A DNA stretch of 64,000 nt from the NCBI GenBank assembly GCA_038087015.1, contig JASBNA010000018.1, positions 656,414 through 720,413 on the forward strand, in the 5' to 3' direction. Numbering within the stretch: the stretch's first letter is position 1; every line of letters starts with the position of its first letter. This stretch comes from Cerrena zonata (lineage: Eukaryota; Basidiomycota; Agaricomycetes; Polyporales; Cerrenaceae). The position numbers were made by a program, and so were the translations under genes. Positions 56,020 to 64,000 of this stretch are shown here, one piece after another. The notes under the pieces are model-generated. The model was not told the DNA's origin. It was given only the letters and a program-made list of their open reading frames with translations, and made no database searches.

Positions 56020-56135
56020 GCATGGTTGTAGCGATACCAGCGATACTGAGGTTAACTTTTACCTATATAAGGCAATTCTAGCAATACCAGTGATATCAGT
56101 GATACCAACTAGCGATACCGGCGATACTAAGAATA
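56020..56135 (+). repeat. Degenerate GCGATACC repeat
   Basis: Variants of AGCGATACC/AGTGATACC recur about eight times within 115 bases, several as adjacent 9-base units. The reading frame across it (ISVIPTSDTGDT) is a repeat artefact. Confidence 0.6.
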
Positions 56136-56631
56136 TTAGCTATACTATGCAACAACTTCATTTATCATCTTTGTTGCGTCAAAGATATATATATCAGTCA
56201 TTTTCCACAGCCATAATATTGAATGCTTATATCAAATATGTACAATCCCTTCTTTTTATAATATTCTTATAATTTCTTTTTGTGTCAGTTTAAAATAAAT
56301 ATATAATCTATAACTATATAGACTAGTCAAAGATAAATAATTTCAATTTATATAGCCAAATCTTAGCCAGAAATATAGCTCATGTTATTATTATTCAGTA
56401 GCAATATCTACTATATATATATTATTTGTAAAAGCTGACTTTGAATTATAACTGAGTTTAAACTGAGATCTGATAACTATATAACACTAACACTATTACC
56501 GGTCCTACTCAGGTCCTGAGTAGGCGCCAACACAGCCAACCCATACACGGCAGTTCTGGTATGTCCCCTGCCTGCATATGTCCCAATCCCCCCAAATCCC
56601 CCCCAATCCCCATCAAATCCCCATCATGACA
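56136..56631. other. AT-rich, then C-rich junction
   Basis: AT-rich unique DNA to about 56490. From 56575 to 56635 it is C-rich (CCCCAATCCCCATCAAATCC). This is inverted relative to G-rich GGGGATTGATGGGG strings at 56675-56720 just inside the duplicated block. The pair could form a stem or G-quadruplex and may mark a junction. Confidence 0.45.
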
Positions 56632-58047
56632 TATATTGCAGTGGGAATTCTTGGCAGTTTCCTTTTTGGTCATGGGGATTGATGGGGGTTCTTATTTTGG
56701 CAAGGGGATTGATGGGGATTATCTGGAGTTATCCCCTTACCATTTTGAATGCTGTGTCTCTATTCAAATCACTCCTGACTCACTTTTTTTTTTCTCATCT
56801 GTCATCTGTCATCATTATTTGTCATACTTAGGGTTTTCTGGGATGAGTTAGGGTTGCGTATCCAGCCCCTCCTGTCATGTGCCTCTCCTGTCATGTGCCC
56901 CTCCTGTCATGTGCCCCTTCTGTCATATGCCTCACTGTGTCTTCCCTCACTGTATCCCCTCACTATGTCCCCTCACTGTATTTCTCACCATGTCTCCTCA
57001 CCATATCCCCTCACTGTGTCCCCCTCTATCATATTCCCCCTCATTATATTTCCCACTATCATGTTTCCTTATATCATCACACCCACTCTCACCATCATAT
57101 TTCCCTCACTATTATTATTTTTTGTATCTGTCTTTGCTTGCCCATTGGATGAGTTAGGGTTGCATATACCCCCTCACTCTATTCATTATCTTTGCCATCT
57201 TTTTTGTAAGTCACATTATTACCCCCTTGTAGATAAGTTAGGGTACAATAAATTATCTCTATTAATGCTTCTACAGTTTGTTGGTCACTGTCTGCAATCA
57301 AATATTGTTCAGGGCAGCAAAATCTGCTATTAGATAGTTAGCAAGCAACAGATTCTATCAGCAGAGGTAGAACTGCAGTATACATTTTACAAAGTTCACT
57401 TGGTTGAGGAAATATTAGAACAGTTGAAACCATTGTAATGGTGAGATTGAAGATTGAAGATTTGAGAAAAAAAATACAGACAACTGAAACTTGTTATTTT
57501 GACATTGATGAGTGACATTGACAGAGACATGACAAACCAATGAGAAGATACAAGGTATACAACACTCATAAACAAGTAGTCACAGTGAGAAATATACAGA
57601 GAACTTGCTTTGGTGCAGAAAAAGTAAAATTGAAACAGTGAGTATGTTTGATATTTTGATTGAATGGAAGAGTTGGAGACAGTACAGACATTGTACAATG
57701 AGAAAAGTAGTGAGGTAACAGTAGATACACAGGTTGAAGAGAGAGAAAAGAAAGTAAGAGAGAAAAGTTACCATTTTAGGAAAACAGTGAGTACGACATC
57801 TGTAGCGGTGTCAAAAAAAAAGATAAAATGAGGAGAGTTATTAGAATGAAGAGAGATGATGGGAGAGAAGTCACATGAGCTAGAAGGCGGTGCCCTAATT
57901 ACCGGAGTAACGATAGACACTGGCGCGGCTTGAACCTAGGGCTCTGCCACGCCTCCATGCACAAATTAACGTGTTCAACCAACTGAGCTATGCACACTTG
58001 CTATATTTCAGTGGTACCTGCCCCATATACCCTTTCTTAGATAAGAT
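56632..58047. repeat. Subtelomeric block, outer copy, non-genic part
   Basis: Direct repeat of 45433-46811, retaining more CpG (for example GGCGCGGCTTGAACC against GGTGCAGCTTGAACC). It contains the minisatellite at 56870-57070 and the tRNA-like sequence at 57918-58001. Confidence 0.85.
57918..58001 (-). other. tRNA-like sequence, outer copy
   Basis: Same A box and B box arrangement as at 46681-46764, with GGTTCAAGCCGCGCC preserving CpGs. Stem pairing is still poor, so a SINE or tRNA pseudogene is preferred over an active tRNA. Confidence 0.55.
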
Positions 58048-58476
58048 AAGACACATCTGCCTTCCTCTCCTTATCTTTCCTCTGATACTTTTCATCTTGG
58101 GTGATTATTTACACAGTTATTTGTTGATTTAATCACGCATTTCTTTCCACACTGTTTGAAAAATTGTTCACGCTATTTGAACAATTGTTCATGCTGTTCC
58201 ATACATATTGTACACGAGTTATAAGGGGAGGCATATGCGGCAACCAAAAGACGATACGAGGAGTACATAGTCGGCAAGAAAAAAAACAACGCCCAAGTGT
58301 CTGCAGGTCAAAAAACAAATCGACATCAACTCAGCTAAGTCAGTGTCTAGGCAAGAAAGCGTCTACAAAAACAAATCAAAGTCTGCAAAAACTAAACCAA
58401 ATCAAAGTCTGCGCAAGAAAATGTTTACAAAAACAAGTCCACGTGCATAGTCCTATGAGTAAAATTCAACCCCCAT
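58048..58476. other. 3' flank of the telomere-proximal gene
   Basis: Intergenic. Contains repeated AAGAAARYGTCTACAAAAAC and AAATCAAAGTCTGCAAAAAC phrases between 58300 and 58440, and short ATTGTTCAN repeats near 58160. No gene seen. Confidence 0.5.
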
Positions 58477-61160
58477 CTAGTCGACTTCCAATGCCCTCAT
58501 CAGCTTTGCAGTTTCCGGCTTATGCCACCGGAGACTTGTTCGCCATTCACTAGACCTTAGTGGCTGCACACCCCCTGTGAGAATCTTCAACAGGTGTTTC
58601 TGGAACCAGGTTTCACATTCCCTGGTCCAGTAACCTGTATTGAGGCCACAGGTTGACCATATGGTGGGCAACGGCCACCAAGATCGCAGCATGGTCTGGT
58701 TTTTGATGTCTAAAATACAATGTTAGCAATGTAAATAGAAAATGAGAGTGCTGTGGACTCACCGGTTTGGTCTGTATAGACTCCGCAGATGACATCGATC
58801 TCGTCGTCGGTGAGGATATTCTCCATAAATCTTCCAACTGGCAGCTGAAATGAGAAAGCGTTGGAAATGTGCTCATTGAGTCCGCCTGCAACTGAGCTGG
58901 GAGGTTGAGCTCCGACCTCAAATGACTCCAAAGCAAGGCGCCAGATAATTCCACCTTGATGAAGAGCAGTCTTGGCCAGGGGAAGATGTCTAAACAAATT
59001 GAGCCTCTGGTTGATGTAGGCCAGGTAGTCGCTCGCTGAGTAGACGAAGTTGGCGGGTCGCATTGTTGTCGAAAGAGGCGGGATAATGGGAATACGACGA
59101 GGGACCTTCTGGTCAGACCAGACAAGCATGAATGGGATACCGCGTCTCGTCATTTCCTTACCGATCTCCTCAAGCGATGGCCCCCATTGCTCCCTAAATA
59201 CCTGTTTGTAGGTGATGACGGAGTTGACGCCAATGTAGGGTTCGCCATTCCGGTATTCGTGGAGAAAAATAAACCAGATCTTGCGGTCGGCGTCACCATC
59301 TCTGCGAACAGGCTGGCCTCTTGTTATTGGAGGCTTCGGGATGACTTGGACAGGATTGGGTGGCACAAAGAGACCCCGATTCACCTTCCTGACAAATACC
59401 TTGGTGGAAAATAGAATATCGGACAGCTTGGGGGTGACGATGTCGATATTCATATTGTTCAAGCACAAGATGTATGCAAATGCGCATACAACTTCGCTGA
59501 ACTCAGCTGTCAGAGTCACCATCTCATCTTCTGACCACTCAACAAAGGGGGTCAGGGCATCCTTGAGAGTGTAAGTCAAAGGAGCCTGCTCGTGGGGTTC
59601 AAGAGAAACAAACTGTTGAAGCCCGTATCGCCCTTGAAGAGTGGTTTGCAGGTTGGGGAGGTTATGAATAGTCCACGCGAGTTGGAATTGGTTGTCGATG
59701 AGGACATCTTCAGCAGCTGGCTGAGTAAAGGTGAGTGCATTGTCAGGTGCAAGGCCTTCGGGGGGGTCGTAGTGGCCGATATCAAAAGCAGGACCCAAAG
59801 GTTGCATGCCATGATAGGTCTCGTCTTCCTCGTCGTTGTCATCATCGTAAGCATTGAGCCCTGCAAGCGGCACCGCAGTGGGATCCAAGTCCTTGCAGAG
59901 ATCGAAGCAGTCATCCCAAGCATTGTAGATGACTTGGCCGCCTGCAAAGCTATTAAAGACGTCGTCAGCGTCGGCCTCATGGATAATGGTGCGGAAATGA
60001 TAGGGGGGGTAAGGGACCGGTTGCCACTCGTAGACGTTTGACCTGAGTCGGAGCCATGTACCGAGATTTGAAGTGTGCGATTGAGTTCTATTCTGTCTCC
60101 TCTGGAGAGCAGAAGGTGGTTCATCCCGAGCCATTTTCTCCTGTGAGTCATGGCGCCGTTGGAGAAATTCGTGAATGGTTTCTGAGGGTTGCTGCTTGGA
60201 GAGTGTGTCAAACTTGACATCGCAGATGTCGTTGAATTGGACATATTTCTTGGTCACCTGCAGCCTTTGGATATCGCTAGGCCTTGGGAGGAGGACGTTC
60301 GCCAGTTGGTATGGATGACGTTTGAACATGTTTTCTGTATGGTAAAAGTACCAGATAGGTACATTAGCGAACTCGAACATGTAGGACATGTTCCCTGCAC
60401 AGAATGACCATTCGATGGCCATGTCGATAATCATCCCTTGGCGAACTGTAGTTCCTGAGAAGTTGGTAAAAAAGGGCGAGCGTCGCAAGGCGTCGACTAA
60501 GTAGCGGGGAATATTGTAATCTGCAAGGGCCTTGATCCAGTTCTGGGTGTCGGGGTTGGGTTTATTGTGGTCGATTTTAGCGAGAAACATGGTAACCCAG
60601 CATGCCATCGCTAAGAATTCACGCCGAGCTGCAAATATTCTGCCAGCAGCATCTCCTCTTGTTTCTGCGGGCTCCTGATATCCAATGTGGTTTGGTCTTC
60701 TAGGTGGCTTGCAAAGCAGGGGCATCCATTGCTCCCTGCCACGCTTGAGGGCCATGTACAGGTGGTGTAGATGGTTCTCGAGCTCTGTCCACTGTTTAAC
60801 GTATGATTCCTGAAGGCGATATCCGCCTGGGACTTTCTCGATAATGGGCTGATATCGCCCCCTTGATCCGATCCTGAACGTGTCACTGAGGCAGTGGAGG
60901 ATAGGATCCGCATTCAGGTTTAGATTGCGGGGGAGGAATGAAAGATAAAAATAATCGTCCCGGCCCCACCAGATAGGCAAGAAGAAATGGTATCCGGGGT
61001 TGACGTCCGGAATATACGACCGCAAAGCGTGATGCATAGACCAGTCCTCTCGAACATGGCTGTAGTTGTCGCTGTTGAATGGGTATGGACAGGGGGCATT
61101 CCACCTTGTCACCTGGAGGCCTAATTCGGTAAGGAAATGCTGACGTTGTAAGTTAGCCAT
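58477..61160 (-). CDS. Uncharacterised Agaricomycete-type protein, 876 aa, two exons
   Basis: Exons 61160-58763 and 58709-58477 flank a 53-bp intron (GTGAGT...TTTTAG). Spliced length is 876 residues; reading through the intron stops early. No signal peptide, membrane segment or catalytic motif is evident. Blocks include IWWGRDDYFYLSFLPRNLNL (N-terminal), CWVTMFLAKIDHN, FANVPIWYF, a central acidic YDDDNDEEDETY and EIDVICGVYTDQT. The second exon supplies SWWPLPTIW, GLNTGYWTRECETWFQ and EWRTSLRW. I recall these C-terminal blocks from a large, often multicopy family of unknown function in mushroom genomes. The start ATG is the first in frame. The gene is intact and CpG-rich, lies 2.7 kb from the telomere and is transcribed away from it. 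A broken duplicate is at 47281-49997. Confidence 0.85.
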
Positions 61161-61504
61161 TGCGATGTCTGTAAAATTAGAATATTAAAGGTGGGAGGTG
61201 TAAATTTTAGCAATGTAGGACATACTTGGAGAGTTGCCGAGGGGTGAGGGGGAGGGGTGGGCAGAGTTTACGCAGGCACGAGATATGGAGTCTATTGAAT
61301 AATTGATAAAGTGAGAATAAAGAAAGGGAAATGAAAAAAAGAAATACGTATGGAGCTTTGCTTTAAAGACGGCTAGGAGAACTGAGAACGACCTGGAGAA
61401 TGAGCAAGGCTAAGTGAGATTAAAGAAAGAAAAAAGAAAAAAGAAAGAACATACGGATGTTTGTTTCAGCGACAGCAAGGGCGACCGAATACGACAATGG
61501 AAGG
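61161..61504. other. 5' flank of the telomere-proximal gene
   Basis: Probable promoter region. Purine-rich A/G strings (61240-61450) with no clear TATA box that I would commit to. No coding sequence. Confidence 0.4.
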
Positions 61505-61965
61505 CGACCGAGGTAACGGGTCCAACGACCAGCTTGAGGAAAGGAAACTGACAATGATAGGGCAAGGAATGTCCTCAGGCTATCAATGCCAGCGACCGGG
61601 GAATACGAGAAGACAACCGGGGACGAGGAGGAGAAAACGACGAGGGATGACCGAGAGGAAACGACCGAGGTAACGGGTCCGACGACCAGCTTGAGGATAG
61701 GAAACTGACAATGATAGGGCAAGGAATATCCTCAGGCTATCAATGCCAGCGACCGGGGAATACGAGGAGAAAACGCGAGGGGAGGCGGCCGAGAGAGAAG
61801 ACGAGGTGAGAGGTGAGAAGACGAGGGTAGCGGTGAAATGGCGGCGGCGGCGAAATCGAGGAAGTCAGCGGCGAAATCGAGGAGAAAAATAACGGAAGGA
61901 AGATCCTTCAGTTACCAGGGGGGCAGTGGAAGAGACGATAACAGAAGGAAGATCCTATGTTTCTT
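61505..61965 (+). repeat. 157-bp tandem repeats and micro-palindromes, CpG-rich
   Basis: A unit starting CGACCGAGGTAACGGGTCC repeats at 61505 and 61662 (period 157) and contains GGCAAGGAATRTCCTCAGGC, a relative of the 29-nt palindrome. Canonical 29-mers follow at 61888-61916 and 61937-61965. CpG is frequent, unlike in related sequence at 50.4 and 55.6 kb. Confidence 0.75.
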
Positions 61966-61989
61966 ATCCCCCGTAGTGAGGGCTGACTA

Positions 61990-62056
61990 CGGACGACTCC
62001 AGGGCAAACGACTCCAGAACGACTCCAGAACGACTCCAGAAACGACTCCAGCAATG
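61990..62056 (+). repeat. CGACTCCAGAA short tandem repeat
   Basis: About five imperfect units of CGACTCCAGAA or CGACTCCAG plus spacer in 65 bases. Confidence 0.85.
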
Positions 62057-62059
62057 ACT

Positions 62060-63060
62060 TTAGGCCAAAGTTGATGCAGCAACTTCTAGAATTTCATGAA
62101 AATATTAGGCAAAGTTGATGCAGCAACTTCAGTCCAGTGTCAAATGGGAAGAGTTACTGTAACCAATATCAATCTAATATGAAACAACTGAAGTTGATAC
62201 AAGATCAAACTGGAAAAGATAATTACTGCTATATTTTTGATATCAGAAAAAAGTTGCTGCAACAACTTTCTAAGGCAACATTAAAAATGTCACATTTAGT
62301 GAGATATAAAGTAAAGCATATTATATTAGAATATACTAACCAGAGTCAAGGTGAAAGTTATAAGTAATTGTTATGATTATATTGTGAATATTAAAAATAA
62401 GTTGCTGCAACAATGTTTTAAGTGAAGATTGAAAATATTATAGTCAATAAAGATATAGGAGATATATTGTGTTGAGATCCAGTAATCTGAATGAACACCA
62501 AAGAAATAAAGAATAAGATGGCAATAATAAAAAGTAATGATAATAAATACTGAATATCAAAGTCAAGTCAAATCAAGAATTAGATAAAAATGTCAGACAA
62601 AGTTAATAGAGCAACTTTAGTAAAGTGTCAAATGGAAACAGTTACTGTAGCAAATATAAATTGAATATGGAACAATTGAAACAAATATAAGATATCATAT
62701 ATCAAAGTAAAAAAGATAATTATTGCAATATTTTTGAGATGAGAAAAAAGTTGCTACAACAATATTTCAAGTAACTTTGCAAGTAAAGATTGAAAATATT
62801 ACAATCAGTAGAGATATAAAGTGAAGTATATGATACTAAGATCTACTAACTAGAGTGAAAGTGAAAGTGATAAGTGATTGCTATGATTATATTTGTAACA
62901 CCAAAAATAAGTTGCTGCAACAACTTTTCAAATGAAGATATAAAAAGAGAATATGTTGTGATAAGATTCAGTAATCCAAATGAAAGTTAAAGAAATAAAG
63001 ATTAAGATAACAACAATAAAAAGTAACAGTAATATCAAAGTCAAGTTAAGTTCAAGTTGC
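62060..63060 (+). repeat. Two diverged subtelomeric repeats of about 486 bp
   Basis: Parallel landmarks in each unit are CAAAGTTGATGCAGCAACTT and CAAAGTTAATAGAGCAACTT, AGTGTCAAATGG, AAAAAAGTTGCTGCAACAAC and AAAAAAGTTGCTACAACAAT, ATAAGTTGCTGCAACAA, and TCAAAGTCAAGT. The offset is about 486 bases. The quasi-palindrome GTTGCTGCAAC recurs in both units. No protein-like frame; the 62137-62367 frame is a repeat product. Confidence 0.75.
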
Positions 63061-63882
63061 AATTAAGATAGAGTACTGTTAACAAAGTTGAATCAATATA
63101 ATATATATCAAAGATAGTAGCAATAAATATAAAAGTATTATTGAAAATTGGTATAACAGATTTTGATAAATAGTAACTGTGAGTAAAGATAATAATTAGT
63201 AAGATTGAGTGAAGAAATAGTTCAACAATAAAGTGAAATAAAGTAGATACAAGTATAAGTTGATATAAAAAATAATATGACATAGATTGAAAGATAGAAA
63301 TATACATCAAGTAAATATGAGATGAGAATATAGCAATAATAATATTAGAATGATATAGAAATTATGAGAGAACAATAGAAATAGTGACAACAATAGTTAT
63401 TGAGATATAATATTGCAGGTAAGCAGACATGAATATTTTAACAGAATTAGTTGAGAGATGGTTGAAATAAATAGAGGTAGAGGTAAAAGTAAAGTAGAAA
63501 TAAGATGAAGATAGAGATAGATAGAAAGAGTATAGTAGAAGTTGAGATGAGAAATGAGATTGAAGTAAGGCAGGTAAAGTTAGAAAAAGTAGTTGGTAGA
63601 ATAATATAGAGAAGAAATTAGAAAGAAATATTAGAAGCAATAATAGAATTGAAGTTGGAAAATATATAGAAAGGAGGGAAGTATGAAGTAGAAGCAAAGA
63701 GTGAAGATGCAATAATAGAAGAGAGATAATATAGTTAATGTTAGATGTGGAAAGGGATTAATAGTTAATTGGTTGAATAAAATAGGATGTAATTTAGATA
63801 ATAGGATAGGTTAAGTAGGCATAGGTAGGATTTAAGAGGGAAAATAATAGAAAGGAGTTAAATATTTTAATCGTTGGTTCAC
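63061..63882. other. Purine-biased telomere-adjacent tract
   Basis: The + strand is dominated by A and G (GATAGAGATAGATAGAAAGA, GTAGAGGTAAAAGTAAAG) for about 800 bases. The long minus-strand frames here (63310-63041, 63712-63362) are Leu/Ser/Ile low-complexity products of that bias, not genes. Confidence 0.7.
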
Positions 63883-64000
63883 TTAGGTTAGGGTTAGGGT
63901 TAGGGTTAGGGTTAGGGTTAGGGTTAGGGTTAGGGTTAGGGTTAGGGTTAGGTTAGGGTTAGGGTTAGGGTTAGGGTTAGGGTTAGGGTTAGGGTTAGGG
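63883..64000 (+). repeat. Telomere, (TTAGGG)n
   Basis: About 19-20 units of TTAGGG, G-rich strand pointing right, so the chromosome end lies to the right. Two five-base TTAGG variants occur, at 63883-63887 and 63948-63952. Confidence 0.99.

Noticed and set aside
59576..60244. Alternative minus-strand frame of 222 codons over the telomere-proximal gene
   Set aside because: Shadow of the long 58477-61160 gene; Ser/Thr-rich out-of-frame product, not maintained in the inner copy.
63041..63712. Minus-strand frames of 89 and 116 codons next to the telomere
   Set aside because: Leu/Ser/Tyr/Ile low-complexity output of the pyrimidine-rich complement of the purine tract; no domain.

Overview
The right edge of the window is a chromosome end. 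An uninterrupted TTAGGG array on the + strand runs from about 63883 to 64000, and everything to its left is subtelomeric, repeat-dominated DNA. The organism is almost certainly a fungus, and most likely a mushroom-forming basidiomycete (Agaricomycetes). Reasons are the TTAGGG telomere, introns of about 50-60 bp with GTRNGT...YAG borders, an Agaricomycete-style Helitron fragment, a HARBI1-like transposase of the kind common in these fungi, and an uncharacterised telomere-proximal protein whose C-terminal block (ICGVY...SWWP...W...GLN.GYWT..CE.WFQ) I recall from many Agaricomycete genomes. The family assignments come from memory of sequence patterns, not from a search.

Layout. 1-10.6 kb is AT-rich repeat DNA: a 3.57-kb repeat (here called P) with a large foldback core, an inverted partial copy of it, a possible TIR element at 6.05-8.63 kb carrying decayed coding pieces, and another foldback copy. 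10.6-24.3 kb holds three copies of one Ty1/copia family. An old minus-strand copy is interrupted by a young, intact plus-strand copy (12760-18163, 5-bp target duplication, LTRs differing at one base, single 1458-codon gag-pol). A third, decayed plus-strand copy follows a Helitron fragment. 24.3-28.3 kb is a decayed Harbinger-type element with a Myb-like/DUF6818-like gene convergent with a DDE transposase gene. 28.4-32.0 kb is a second P copy. 32-41.8 kb contains a minus-strand pseudogene split by a foldback element, four families of CACTR-ended foldback MITEs, an array of 25-nt micro-palindromes, and one arm of a large inverted duplication whose other arm lies at 50.6-54.4 kb. 41.8-44.3 kb is a decayed coding region with hallmarks of an OTT_1508-like deaminase. 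A non-autonomous hAT element with a perfect 8-bp target duplication sits at 44.65-45.40 kb. 45.4-50.0 kb and 56.6-61.2 kb are two copies of one subtelomeric block (tRNA-like sequence plus the large unknown gene); the telomere-proximal copy is intact and the inner one is broken. 61.2-64.0 kb is layered tandem repeats, a purine-biased tract and the telomere.

Few genes look functional: the young copia polyprotein and the telomere-proximal 876-residue protein. Most damage elsewhere is C-to-T/G-to-A change at CpG: CGA codons become TGA stops and arginines are lost preferentially. This is the footprint of cytosine methylation with deamination, or a CpG-directed RIP-like process. The most informative signal is a set of foldback MITEs with CACTR termini and 3-bp target duplications; three insertions have matching empty sites in the other arm of the inverted duplication. 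Two different dispersed hairpin micro-repeats (25 nt and 29 nt) are not explained by any element I can name.
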